Shown here: positions 31,696 through 41,664 of the stretch, piece by piece
Numbering within the stretch: position 1 is the first letter of the stretch
How the letters are laid out: every line of letters starts with the position of its first letter
Origin: Nocardioides panacisoli
GTDB taxonomy: Bacteria > Actinomycetota > Actinomycetes > Propionibacteriales > Nocardioidaceae
Direction of reading: 5' to 3'
DNA length: 64,000 nt
NCBI RefSeq assembly: GCF_019448235.1
Contig: NZ_CP080409.1
Coordinates: 2,108,001-2,172,000 of the forward strand
The notes under the pieces: generated by a model
The model's database searches: none
The model's input: the letters and a program-made list of their open reading frames with translations, nothing else
What the model was told of the DNA's origin: nothing
Made by a program: the position numbers and the translations under genes

Positions 31696-33984
31696 ATGCG
31701 CACACGCAACTGGTGGGTCGGTGCTGCGGCGGCATCCGTGCTAGCGGCCTCACTGACCCCTCTCGGATCGCCAGCCAGCGCTGACGACGACACCCCCATC
31801 ACCGACCCCGTGCCCACGTCACCGCAACCATCGACCCTCGGGCTGGTCCTCGAGGAGTACGCCGAGCTACCGGCCTCCGAACCGAACGGACCGGTCACCG
31901 ACGACCGCATCAGCAGCCGCCACAACCGGATCAACTACATCGGCGAGGTGCCCGACGGTTCGGGCCGCAAGTACCTCCCCGACCTCAACGGCCCACTGCA
32001 CCTGCTGGACGGGGACAGCCGCCACACCTACCTCGACTTCGCCGAGGAGTTCCCCGACTTCCTCTCCTGGCGCGGCTTGGGTTCCGGGTTCGGCTTCGTC
32101 GCATTCCACCCGGAATTCGAGGACAACGGAACCTTCTACACCGTCCACACCGAGACGCCGGACGCACCGGGTGAGTCGACGTACGAACCACAGCCCTACA
32201 GCACCGGCGGCGTGCAGAGCGTGGTGACGGAGTGGACGGCAGATGACCCGTCGGCCGACGTCTTCCGCGGCACCCACCGCGAAGTCTTCCGGTTCCGGTT
32301 CCGGACGCAGATCCACGCGATCCAGCAGATCGACTTCAATCCGACCGCCGAGCCCGGCGACGAGGACTACGGCCTGCTCTACCTCGCCGTCGGGGACGGG
32401 GGCATCGGCGTCAGCACCGACGTGCCGCAGGACATGGGGACACCTGCCGGCAAGATCCTCCGTATCGACCCGTCCGGCGACGATGCCCCCAACGGTCAGT
32501 ACGGCATCCCGGCCAGCAACCCATTCGTGGACCGCGAGGACGCACTCGGCGAGATCTACGCCGTCGGCATGCGGGACCCACACCGCTTCAGCTGGGACGC
32601 CGGCGGCGAGCACCGGATGTTCCTCGGCCACATCGGCCAGCACGCCATCGAGGGCATCTACGACGTCGACGCCGGTGACAACTTCGGTTGGCCCGTCATC
32701 GAGGGGCGACTGGCGTACCGCAACGAGAACCAGTGCTACCTGTACCCGCTGACCGCGGAGATGGAGCAGGCCGGATACGACTACCCGGTCACGTCCTATG
32801 ACCACGACAAGCCGGCCAACTGGTCGTGCAACAGCGACTCCGGACACGCGATCTCCGGTGGGCTCGTCCACCGGGGTGACCTGCCCGGCCTGAGGGGCAA
32901 GTACGTCTTCGGCGACCTCGTGGAGGGGCGCGTGTACTTCAGCGACCTGCCCGAAATGGTCGACGACGGCGACGCCGAGGCGCCGATCCACGAACTGGCG
33001 CTCTACGACGAGGGCGGTACCCGGATGCGCATGCCCGATCTCGTCGGCGACGGCCGCGCCGACCTGCGTTTCGGCACCGATGCCGAGGACAACCTCTACC
33101 TGCTGGCCAAGGGCAACGGCACGGTCTGGAAGGTGGCCGACACCAAGCGCGCCCCGGTGCCGAAGCCGGTCGAGCCCGCGATCGCCGACGAACTCGTGGC
33201 GAGCTACGACTTCGAGCACCCCTTCGCCGCGCGTGACGACCGCGAGGAGGACCAGGGCCTGTCCAAGACCCTGATCCAACTCGTCAACGGCGAGGAGGAC
33301 ATGCGCGTCGACGACGGCGCCCACCCCGGATCCAACAACTCGCTCCAGATCCACAGCGCTGCCGAATCGCCGACCGGTGAGGCATGGAAGGCCGGCGTCT
33401 GGGACAGGGACGGCGCCGAGTCGCTGGGTGCGTTCAACGGCGCCGAGGGCATCACCGTGATGGGTTGGGTGAAGATGACCGGCCAGAACCCGACGCCGGG
33501 CTACAACGCGATCGGACTGACCGGCGTACTCAGCGGCGACTCCGAAGGGCACAACGTGCGTGCGCTGCTAGAGCTGATCCAGGTCGACGGGGAACTGCGA
33601 CTGGTGGCCCTGGGTCGGCGCCTCGACGGCGGGGAGTCGCAGACCTTCGCCGCCTCGACCGACTGGGAGGACCTGCTCCCGGACGGCGAGTGGGTCCACC
33701 TGGCGGCCACCTTCGACTACACCACCGGAGAGATGGCCCTGTATCGCAACGGGCGCGCGTTGAGCGGGTTCTACACCAAGGACGGGGATCCGTGGCAGGT
33801 CGACGGGACCGGCACCACCGCCTCGGATCCGAAGGGGATCAAGATCGGTGGCTCGTTCCCCCAGGACGGCTCCGAGCGCAATCCCTGCAACTGCCGCCTG
33901 GACGGTCTGATGTTCTTCGACGACGACTTGAGCAGGAGCGAGGTGGCTCGCCAGCACCGTCGGATGGAGCGTTCACGTCCCTAG
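31696..33984 (+). CDS. Secreted glucose/sorbosone dehydrogenase fused to a LamG-like domain
   Basis: A 762-residue exported protein. Signal peptide residues 1-31 (RTRNWWVGAAAASVLAASL, cleavage near ASA-DD). Residues about 50-490 form a GSDH-type beta-propeller: GLGSGFGFVAFHPEF, LLYLAVGDGGIG, GKILRIDPSGDDAPNGQYGIPASNPF, AVGMRDPHRFSWD, GDNFGWPVIEG. Soluble PQQ sugar dehydrogenases share these motifs. Residues about 510-760 are a concanavalin-like domain (GITVMGWVKMTG, GEWVHLAATFDYTTGEMALYRNG, RLDGLMFFDDDLS), likely for carbohydrate binding. The ATG at 31696 follows GAAGGAA. It could oxidise a sugar outside the cell for import by the upstream Liv-type transporter. Confidence 0.88.
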   Translation: MRTRNWWVGAAAASVLAASLTPLGSPASADDDTPITDPVPTSPQPSTLGLVLEEYAELPASEPNGPVTDDRISSRHNRINYIGEVPDGSGRKYLPDLNGPLHLLDGDSRHTYLDFAEEFPDFLSWRGLGSGFGFVAFHPEFEDNGTFYTVHTETPDAPGESTYEPQPYSTGGVQSVVTEWTADDPSADVFRGTHREVFRFRFRTQIHAIQQIDFNPTAEPGDEDYGLLYLAVGDGGIGVSTDVPQDMGTPAGKILRIDPSGDDAPNGQYGIPASNPFVDREDALGEIYAVGMRDPHRFSWDAGGEHRMFLGHIGQHAIEGIYDVDAGDNFGWPVIEGRLAYRNENQCYLYPLTAEMEQAGYDYPVTSYDHDKPANWSCNSDSGHAISGGLVHRGDLPGLRGKYVFGDLVEGRVYFSDLPEMVDDGDAEAPIHELALYDEGGTRMRMPDLVGDGRADLRFGTDAEDNLYLLAKGNGTVWKVADTKRAPVPKPVEPAIADELVASYDFEHPFAARDDREEDQGLSKTLIQLVNGEEDMRVDDGAHPGSNNSLQIHSAAESPTGEAWKAGVWDRDGAESLGAFNGAEGITVMGWVKMTGQNPTPGYNAIGLTGVLSGDSEGHNVRALLELIQVDGELRLVALGRRLDGGESQTFAASTDWEDLLPDGEWVHLAATFDYTTGEMALYRNGRALSGFYTKDGDPWQVDGTGTTASDPKGIKIGGSFPQDGSERNPCNCRLDGLMFFDDDLSRSEVARQHRRMERSRP

Positions 33985-33998
33985 CGTTTCCCCGAATG

Positions 33999-34034
33999 CC
34001 GGTGGCCCCGCAGACCTGCGAGCGGGGCCACCGG
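33999..34034 (+). terminator. Strong terminator of the catabolic operon
   Basis: CCGGTGGCCCCGC (33999-34011) pairs perfectly with GCGGGGCCACCGG (34022-34034): a 13-bp stem with a 10-base loop, 15 bp after the dehydrogenase stop codon. Confidence 0.85.
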
Positions 34035-34137
34035 TGCGTTCGCGTCACGCCCACGGCGTTCCAAGTCAATCACGGAATGGTTTCGGGGGGCGTTGCGTAC
34101 TAGCCGCGGGACCCGCGACACCGCTAGCGTCACCCGC

Positions 34138-34920
34138 ATGACGGTGCAGGAGGACGTCGCGGCACAGCCGCCGGCATCCGGGGCCGATGGCCTCGTCGTG
34201 ATGCGCGACGTACAGAAATGGTTCGGCAAGCTGCACGTGTTGCAGGACATCGACCTCACGGTCAAGCGCGGCGAGGTCGTCGTGGTGATCGGGCCGTCGG
34301 GTTCGGGCAAGTCCACGCTGTGCCGCACGATCAACCGCCTGGAGACGATCGACTCCGGCGAGATCCTGATCGACGGTGAGCGACTGCCCGAGGAGGGCAA
34401 GGCCCTGGCGCACCACCGCGCCGACGTCGGCATGGTCTTCCAGAGCTTCAACCTGTTCGCCCACAAGACGATCCTCGAGAACGTCACGCTGGGGCCGATC
34501 AAGGTGCGCAAGAAGTCCAAGGCCGAGGCGGAGAAGCGGGCCCACGAGCTGCTGGATCGCGTGGGCATCGCCCACCAGGCCGAGAAGTATCCCGCCCAGC
34601 TGTCCGGTGGTCAGCAGCAGCGCGTCGCCATCGCGCGGGCGCTCGCGATGGACCCGAAGGTGATGCTCTTCGACGAGCCCACCTCCGCGTTGGACCCCGA
34701 GATGATCAAGGAAGTCCTCGACGTCATGGTCGAGCTCGCCGAGGGCGGCATGACGATGATCGTGGTCACCCACGAGATGGGCTTCGCCCGCACGGCCGCC
34801 CACCGGGTCTGCTTCATGGCCGACGGCGCCATCGTCGAGGAGACCGACCCCGAGTCCTTCTTCACCAACCCGCAGAGCGATCGCGCCAAGGACTTCCTCG
34901 GCAAGATCCTCAAGCACTGA
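34138..34920 (+). CDS. gluA: Glutamate-type ABC transporter ATPase
   Basis: A 260-residue polar-amino-acid ATPase of the GluA/GlnQ type. Walker [11 protein letters not shown]-loop [25 protein letters not shown], signature [15 protein letters not shown], Walker [15 protein letters not shown] and switch His in [10 protein letters not shown]. The ATG at 34138 is chosen over upstream in-frame sequence because the alignment starts at [19 protein letters not shown]. It heads a four-gene gluABCD order as in corynebacteria. Confidence 0.94.
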   Translation: MTVQEDVAAQPPASGADGLVVMRDVQKWFGKLHVLQDIDLTVKRGEVVVVIGPSGSGKSTLCRTINRLETIDSGEILIDGERLPEEGKALAHHRADVGMVFQSFNLFAHKTILENVTLGPIKVRKKSKAEAEKRAHELLDRVGIAHQAEKYPAQLSGGQQQRVAIARALAMDPKVMLFDEPTSALDPEMIKEVLDVMVELAEGGMTMIVVTHEMGFARTAAHRVCFMADGAIVEETDPESFFTNPQSDRAKDFLGKILKH

Positions 34921-34961
34921 AGAGCGACGGACACCAGTCCGCCCACACGGAAGGAAGACAG

Positions 34962-35855
34962 ATGAGGTTCAAGAGAAGCCTGGCCGCCTTCGCCGGCATC
35001 GGGCTCGCGTTCTCGCTCGCTGCGTGCGGTGAGGCCGGCACCGAGGGCGGTGGCGCGGACGTCGAGGCCGCGGACGACTGCGAGGGCAAGTTCGACGACG
35101 GCACCCAGATGGCCCAGTGGGCCGACTCCGGCGAGATCAGCGTCGGCGTCAAGTACGACCAGCCCGGCCTCGGCTTCAAGGGTGCCGCGGACGACATCCC
35201 GAAGGGCTTCGACGTCGAGGTCGCCAAGATCCTGGTGGCCGACCTGTGCATCGACCCGCAGGGCGACGGCGTCGAGTGGGTGGAGACCGTCTCCGACAAC
35301 CGCGAGCCGTTCCTCCAACAGGAGCGCGTCGGCCTGGTGCTGGCGTCCTACTCCATCACCGACGACCGCCGCTCGGTCGTCGGTCAGACCGGTCCGTACA
35401 TGATCACCGGCCAGCAGCTGCTCGTCCCGGCCGACTCCGACATCGAGTCGATCGACGAGCTGCAGGGTCAGGAGGTCTGCTCGGTGACCGGGTCGACCTC
35501 CATCGACCGGATCAACGAGAAGGGCGCCAAGGGCGTCGGCTTCGACTCCTACTCCGAGTGCGTGCAGAAGGTCATGGACGGCACCGTCGACGGCATGTCC
35601 ACCGACGGCTCGATCCTGGCCGGCTTCGCTGCCGAGAACGAGGGTGAGCTGAGCGTCGTCGGGGACGAGTTCTCCGAGGAGCGCATCGGCGTCGGCTACC
35701 AGCCCGGCAACACCGAGACGTGCGAGTGGATCAACGAGACGCTGACCACCGCGTACGACGAGGGCACCTGGGCGGAGGCCTTCGAGGGCACCCTCGGCCC
35801 GTCGGGCGTCGAGACCCCGGAGCCCCCGGAGCTCGACGACTGCCAGACGTTCTGA
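34962..35855 (+). CDS. gluB: Glutamate-binding lipoprotein
   Basis: A 297-residue type II periplasmic-binding lipoprotein: lipobox SLAAC with Cys22, then the solute domain (ISVGVKYDQPGLGFKG, KGFDVEVAKILVADL, PFLQQERVGLVLASYSITDDRR), as in GluB of Corynebacterium. Extra cysteines (VCSVTGS, SECVQ, ETCEWIN) may form disulfides. The ATG at 34962 follows GGAAGGA. A strong hairpin between this gene and gluC probably raises its level relative to the permeases. Confidence 0.93.
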   Translation: MRFKRSLAAFAGIGLAFSLAACGEAGTEGGGADVEAADDCEGKFDDGTQMAQWADSGEISVGVKYDQPGLGFKGAADDIPKGFDVEVAKILVADLCIDPQGDGVEWVETVSDNREPFLQQERVGLVLASYSITDDRRSVVGQTGPYMITGQQLLVPADSDIESIDELQGQEVCSVTGSTSIDRINEKGAKGVGFDSYSECVQKVMDGTVDGMSTDGSILAGFAAENEGELSVVGDEFSEERIGVGYQPGNTETCEWINETLTTAYDEGTWAEAFEGTLGPSGVETPEPPELDDCQTF

Positions 35856-35878
35856 GCCACCACGTAGTGGACGACCGG

Positions 35879-35907
35879 CCGGGGCGGCGCGAGCAGCGCC
35901 GCCCCGG
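35879..35907 (+). terminator. Intra-operon hairpin between gluB and gluC
   Basis: CCGGGGCGGCGC (35879-35890) pairs with GCGCCGCCCCGG (35896-35907): 12-bp stem, five-base loop and no U-tract. It is probably a partial terminator or RNA stabiliser that gives more binding protein than permease. Confidence 0.75.
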
Positions 35908-35933
35908 CGTTCGCCAGAGAGGAGAAGGCTGCC

Positions 35934-36632
35934 GTGGACGCAGTCCTCAACGACTTTGATGCTTACCTGAGGGCGTTCGGATTCACCCTCTGGCTCTTTC
36001 TCATCTCCGGCGTCCTGTCGCTGATCCTGGGCACGTTCCTGGTGGCCCTGCGCGTCGGTCCCGTCGCCGTTCTCCGTAGCGCCGCGGCCACGTACGTGAC
36101 CGTCGTGCGCAACACCCCCTTGGTGATCGTCTTCGCCACCTTCCAGTTCACCGCTCCCACCTTGTGGAGCGCCCTCAACTTCCGCTGGTTCGACCGCCTC
36201 GACATCTCCATCGGGCAGTTCCAGTTCAACCAGTTCTTCGCGACCGCCGTCATCGCACTCACGCTCTACACCAGCACCTTCGTCTGCGAGGCGCTGCGGT
36301 CCGGCGTGAACTCCGTGGACATCGGCCAGGCCGAGGCGGCCCGGGCGATCGGACTGCCGTTCGGCGGGGTGATGACCAACGTCGTGCTGCCGCAGGCCTT
36401 CCGGGCCTCCCTGCCGCCGCTCGCGAGCGTGCAGATCGCGTTGATCAAGAACACCTCGGTCGCCGCCGTCTTCGGCGTGGCGGAGGCCGTCTATCAGATG
36501 CGCTCACTCACTCGTGACTTCCCGTCCCAGCTGAACGAGATCTTCATCGCCTTCGCCATCGGCTACATCATCATCGTCGAGGTGACGTCGTTCCTGTCCA
36601 ACCGACTCGAGCGTCGCTGGAGGGTGGCCTGA
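35934..36632 (+). CDS. gluC: Glutamate ABC transporter permease
   Basis: A 232-residue permease (HisM/GlnP type) with about five membrane segments. RNTPLVIVFATFQF marks the TM2-3 region and EALRSGVNSVDIGQAEAARAIGLPFGGVMTNVVLPQAFRASLPPL is the ATPase-coupling EAA loop. The GTG at 35934 follows GAGAGGAGAAGG. It overlaps gluD by 1 nt. Confidence 0.92.
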   Translation: MDAVLNDFDAYLRAFGFTLWLFLISGVLSLILGTFLVALRVGPVAVLRSAAATYVTVVRNTPLVIVFATFQFTAPTLWSALNFRWFDRLDISIGQFQFNQFFATAVIALTLYTSTFVCEALRSGVNSVDIGQAEAARAIGLPFGGVMTNVVLPQAFRASLPPLASVQIALIKNTSVAAVFGVAEAVYQMRSLTRDFPSQLNEIFIAFAIGYIIIVEVTSFLSNRLERRWRVA

Positions 36633-37507
36633 TGAGCACGAGCGTCCTTTTCGATGCCCCGGGCCCCAAGACCGTTGCCCGGCACCGCATCTACACCGTC
36701 GTTGCCGGCGCCGCCGTCCTCGGGTTCCTGCTGTGGGCGCTGTGGCGTCTCTACGTGGAGGGTCAGTTCACCTACGACAAGTGGGAGGTCTTCCTCACCC
36801 CGCGGTACCTCGAGGTCATCCTCGTCGACGGCCTGTTGCAGACGCTCCAGATGGCGGGCACCGCGATCGTGGCGGCGGTGCTCTTCGGCTTCCTCTTCGG
36901 CGTCGGCAAGATGTCCGACCATGCGTGGGTGCGCTGGCCGTCCTGGGCCGTCGTCGAGTTCTTCCGCGCCATCCCCGTGCTGCTGCTGATGGTCTTCGTG
37001 TGGTTCCTGATCGGCATCAACACCTCCGGAGCTTCGTACTGGGGCGTCGTCATCGCCTTGATGCTCTACAACGGCTCGGTGCTCGCGGAGGTCTTCCGCG
37101 CCGGTGTGAACTCGATCCCCAAGGGGCAGGGCGAGGCGGCGTACGCCGTCGGCATGCGCAAGACGCAGGTGATGAACCTGGTGCTGATGCCCCAGGCAGT
37201 GAAGGTGATGCTGCCGGCGATCATCAGCCAGTGCGTAGTCGCGCTGAAGGACACTGCACTGGGTCAGTACATCCTGGCGCCCGGACTCACCAAGGTCTCC
37301 AACCAGATCTTCCTCGAGTTCGACAACCGCATCCCCACCATCTTCGTGGTCGCCAGCCTCTACATCGTGGTCAACCTGATCCTGACCGCGTTCGCGACGT
37401 GGCTCCAGAAGCGGTTGCTGGGCGGCAAGAAGAAGGGCGTCGACATCGAGGCGGCCGCTGGTGGCGGTCGGTACGACATGGGCGGCGGTGGCGGCGCCGC
37501 GGTCTGA
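36632..37507 (+). CDS. gluD: Glutamate ABC transporter permease
   Basis: A 291-residue partner permease with FRAIPVLLLMVFVWFLIG, then AEVFRAGVNSIPKGQGEAAYAVGMRKTQVMNLVLMPQAVKVMLPA (EAA loop). The C-terminus is a long Gly-rich tail (GGGRYDMGGGGGAAV), longer than in most relatives. The ATG shares its A with the gluC stop codon. Convergent with the next gene at 4 bp distance. Confidence 0.92.
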   Translation: MSTSVLFDAPGPKTVARHRIYTVVAGAAVLGFLLWALWRLYVEGQFTYDKWEVFLTPRYLEVILVDGLLQTLQMAGTAIVAAVLFGFLFGVGKMSDHAWVRWPSWAVVEFFRAIPVLLLMVFVWFLIGINTSGASYWGVVIALMLYNGSVLAEVFRAGVNSIPKGQGEAAYAVGMRKTQVMNLVLMPQAVKVMLPAIISQCVVALKDTALGQYILAPGLTKVSNQIFLEFDNRIPTIFVVASLYIVVNLILTAFATWLQKRLLGGKKKGVDIEAAAGGGRYDMGGGGGAAV

Positions 37508-37511
37508 GGCG

Positions 37512-37994
37512 CTACTTCTTCGGCGTCACCCAGAGTCGGATCGTGCCGTCGATGACGACCGTGCCGTCGTCGCGCACACCCTTGACGGCCACGAGCAGGT
37601 CACCGTCGGCGGTTTCCCACTGCTCCTGGGTGGTCTCGGCGGTGCAGGTGATGTCGCTGGTCGCCTTCGCGGTGTAGGCGACCTCCATCCCCTTGGGGAT
37701 CCAGCGCTTGTCCTTCGGGATGGTGACCTCGGCGAGCGCCCCCATCACGGCCTCGAGGCCGTTGCACAGCGCGATCGCGTGCACCGTGCCGATGTGGTTG
37801 TGCACACCGCGGCGCTTGGGGATGACCAGCTCGGCGTAGTTGGGCCGCACCTCGACGAACCGGGGACGGATCGTGGCGAAGTACGGCGCCTTCTGGGCGA
37901 AGCCGAGGGAGAACAGGCGCTTGCCGACCGACTCGCCGACCAGGGGCAGTCCGGTGGTGCGCTTCCAGAGGTTCAGGACGGGACTCATGGACAC
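37512..37994 (-). CDS. DUF4442 hotdog-fold thioesterase-like protein
   Basis: A 160-residue protein with the hotdog-fold pattern of DUF4442/PaaI-like families: PYFATIRPRFVEVRPNYAELVIPKRRGVHNHIGTVHAIALCNGLEAVMGALAE. The HNHIGTVHA segment covers the usual active-site turn and helix. It is probably an acyl-CoA thioesterase or a related binding protein. Two ATGs six bases apart (37994, 37988) could start it. It follows the glyoxalase-like gene by 3 bp on the minus strand. Confidence 0.8.
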   Translation of the reverse strand: MSMSPVLNLWKRTTGLPLVGESVGKRLFSLGFAQKAPYFATIRPRFVEVRPNYAELVIPKRRGVHNHIGTVHAIALCNGLEAVMGALAEVTIPKDKRWIPKGMEVAYTAKATSDITCTAETTQEQWETADGDLLVAVKGVRDDGTVVIDGTIRLWVTPKK

Positions 37995-37997
37995 ATG

Positions 37998-38393
37998 CTA
38001 CTCATGAGTAACCGGCGCCAGCACCTCGACTCGGTTGCCGGCACCGTCGAACGCGTGGCACCGCTCGTGGCCGTCGAAGGAGTGACGCTGGCTCCAGTCC
38101 ACCTCGAAGCCGGCCGCGGCCAACCGCTCCCCCGTCGCCTCGAGCGCGGCGACGTCGTCGAACACGAGGGCAGGGTGGGCCTTGCGGGCCGGACGGAACG
38201 GGTCCTCCACGCCGACGTGCAGCTCCGCGGTGACGGCGCCCGTGGCGTCGTACGCCCGGAACCAGGCGCCGCCGCGGGCCGCCAGCGCTGCCGGCTTGGC
38301 GACCTCGCTCATCCCGAGTCCGTCGGCGTAGAACCGGCGCGCCTCGGCCTCACCGCCCGGCGGGCAGGCGACCTGGACGTGGTGCAGCCTCAT
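37998..38393 (-). CDS. VOC family (glyoxalase-like) protein
   Basis: A 131-residue vicinal-oxygen-chelate protein: MRLHHVQVACPPGGEAEARRFYADGLGMSEV, then ELHVGVEDPFRPARKAHPALVFDDVAAL, ending CHAFDGAGNRVEVLAPVTHE. His5, His about 77 and Glu about 123 are plausible metal ligands, as in glyoxalase/dioxygenase relatives. The ATG at 38393 overlaps the methyltransferase stop codon by 4 nt (ATGA). Confidence 0.88.
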   Translation of the reverse strand: MRLHHVQVACPPGGEAEARRFYADGLGMSEVAKPAALAARGGAWFRAYDATGAVTAELHVGVEDPFRPARKAHPALVFDDVAALEATGERLAAAGFEVDWSQRHSFDGHERCHAFDGAGNRVEVLAPVTHE

Positions 38394-39208
38394 CGCTCCT
38401 CCCGGACGGTCTCGACAGGCTCGACCGACGACCAACTGGGAACCCGAGCGACGACGAAGGCGCGCCGGAACGGCATCACCACGCCGTGCGGCTGTGGCGG
38501 GTACGCCGCCCGCAGCCGCCGCCGGAATTCCTCCTCGAACGAGGCCCGCAGGTCCGCGGGGAGCGCCTGCAGGATCGGGCGCGCACCCGTACCCGACACC
38601 CAGGCGAAGACGGGGTCCTGCCCGGCGAGGACGTGCAGGTAGGTCGTCTCCCACGCGTCGACCTCGCACCCGAGCGCCGCCAGCGCCGAGAGGTAGGTGG
38701 CGGGCTCGTGGGAGTCCGGGAGCTGCGCGTCGGCGGTGTGCGCGGCGTACGGCGCCTCGGCGGCGAGCTCGCGGCACAGCGTGTGGCTGGGCTCGTGGAA
38801 GTTCGCGGGCACCTGGAACGCGAGCCAGCCGCCGGGAGCCACCGCCGCGACGAGGTCCGGCAGCAGGTCGAGGTGGTCGGGCAGCCACTGCAGGGTGGCG
38901 TTGGAGACGACCACGTCGACCCCACCGGCGGCAGCGCCAGAGGACACCCAGTCGCGCAGGTCGCCGACGCGGAAGTCGATCCGGGTGTCGGTGGCGGCTG
39001 CCACCATCTCTGCACTGCTGTCGATGCCGACGACCGTGGCGTCCGGCCAGCGGTCGGCGAGCAGGGAGGTGAGGTTGCCCGGCCCGCAGCCGAGGTCGAC
39101 CACGTGGGCCGGGTCGGTGGCGCCGACCCGGGCGAGCAAGTCGACGTAGGGACGGCCACGCTCGTCGGCGTAGGCGAGGTAGCGGTCGGGGTCCCAACGA
39201 TGGGTCAT
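38390..39208 (-). CDS. tam: Trans-aconitate 2-methyltransferase-like SAM methyltransferase
   Basis: A 272-residue class I methyltransferase. Motif I VVDLGCGPGNLT (36-47), VGIDSSAEMV, VVVSNATLQWLPDHL and APGGWLAFQVPANFHEPSH are close to Tam, which methylates trans-aconitate to relieve aconitase inhibition. The C-terminal SSVEPVETVREER is encoded by the 19-bp dispersed repeat (38408-38426), so the natural end of the protein was probably extended by that element. Minus strand, coupled to the VOC gene. Confidence 0.88.
   Translation of the reverse strand: MTHRWDPDRYLAYADERGRPYVDLLARVGATDPAHVVDLGCGPGNLTSLLADRWPDATVVGIDSSAEMVAAATDTRIDFRVGDLRDWVSSGAAAGGVDVVVSNATLQWLPDHLDLLPDLVAAVAPGGWLAFQVPANFHEPSHTLCRELAAEAPYAAHTADAQLPDSHEPATYLSALAALGCEVDAWETTYLHVLAGQDPVFAWVSGTGARPILQALPADLRASFEEEFRRRLRAAYPPQPHGVVMPFRRAFVVARVPSWSSVEPVETVREER
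38408..38426. repeat. 19-bp dispersed repeat, copy 2 (inside tam 3' end)
   Basis: GGTCTCGACAGGCTCGACC, identical on the opposite strand to 18148-18166. As in miaB it lies within the last 40 codons of the gene. Confidence 0.8.
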
Positions 39209-39251
39209 CGGTCCTCCAGGTGGTCCACGATCGCCACCCTACGCTCGCCTG

Positions 39252-39277
39252 TCTTGATGTCAAGATTCTCGATCTTG
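39252..39277. promoter_or_regulatory. MarR-type operator (two overlapping palindromes)
   Basis: TCTTGATGTCAAGA (39252-39265) is a perfect inverted repeat around TG; CAAGAT-N5-ATCTTG (39261-39277) overlaps it. They end 15 bp before the marR start and lie between divergent tam and marR, so the MarR protein probably binds here and may control both. Confidence 0.7.
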
Positions 39278-39292
39278 CGTTAGCCTGTGCGC

Positions 39293-39790
39293 ATGTCCGA
39301 GGTACGCGACGAGGTCGACGCCCTGCTGGAGGCCTGGGCGCGCGAACGCGCCGACCTCGACCTGGGCCCGGTGGCGGTCTTCAGCCGCATCGCCCGATTG
39401 GCCCACCACGTCGACCGTGCCCGCAAGCAGGCCTTCACCGCGCACGCCATCGAGTCCTGGGAGTTCGACGTCCTGGCCGCGCTGCGCCGCGCCGGTACGC
39501 CGTACGAGCTGTCGCCGGGCAAACTGCTGCGCGAGACGCTGGTCACCAGCGGGACGATGACCAACCGGGTCGACCGGTTGGCGGCGCGGGGCCTGGTGGA
39601 GCGCCATCCCGACCCCGGCGACCGGCGCGGGGTCCTGGTGCGACTGACGCCGGAGGGGAAGCAGGCAGTCGACGGGGCGTTCGCGGCCCTCCTGGACGCC
39701 GAGCAGGACCTGCTGGTCGGCCTCTCCGAGGCGGAGCGCGCCGACCTCGAGGGCCTGCTCCGGCAGCTGCTCAGCCCCTTCTCGGGATAG
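39293..39790 (+). CDS. MarR family transcriptional regulator
   Basis: A 165-residue MarR protein with the winged helix at about residues 55-120: ESWEFDVLAALRRAGTPYELSPGKLLRETLVTSGTMTNRVDRLAARGLVERHPDPGDRRGVLVRLTPEG. No cysteine is present, so it is not an OhrR-type thiol sensor. The ATG at 39293 is preferred to the GTG at 39287. The target is probably itself and the divergent tam operon. Its stop codon lies inside a large hairpin shared with the next gene. Confidence 0.9.
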   Translation: MSEVRDEVDALLEAWARERADLDLGPVAVFSRIARLAHHVDRARKQAFTAHAIESWEFDVLAALRRAGTPYELSPGKLLRETLVTSGTMTNRVDRLAARGLVERHPDPGDRRGVLVRLTPEGKQAVDGAFAALLDAEQDLLVGLSEAERADLEGLLRQLLSPFSG

Positions 39791-39843
39791 TCCCTGACGA
39801 AGAGCACCCAGATCGGCATGAAGCCGGTGCTTTTGGTCAGGGA

Positions 39844-39848
<5 letters not shown>
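39786..39848. terminator. 63-nt bidirectional hairpin containing both stop codons
   Basis: GATAGTCCCTGAC (39786-39798) pairs with GTCAGGGACTATC (39836-39848), and AGCACC (39803-39808) with GGTGCT (39826-39831) further in. The arms include the last codons of marR (+) and of the ABC-F gene (-). Confidence 0.8.

Positions 39849-41663
<1,815 letters not shown>

Positions 41664-41664
<1 letters not shown>

Noticed and set aside
20592..33984. Recent horizontal transfer of the catabolic region
   Set aside because: GC content and codon style look like the surroundings by eye and there are no flanking repeats, integrase or tRNA; no positive sign of transfer.
34035..34137. tRNA or other stable RNA gene in the gap before gluA
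   Set aside because: No cloverleaf, T-loop or CCA-like pattern; it looks like an ordinary promoter region.
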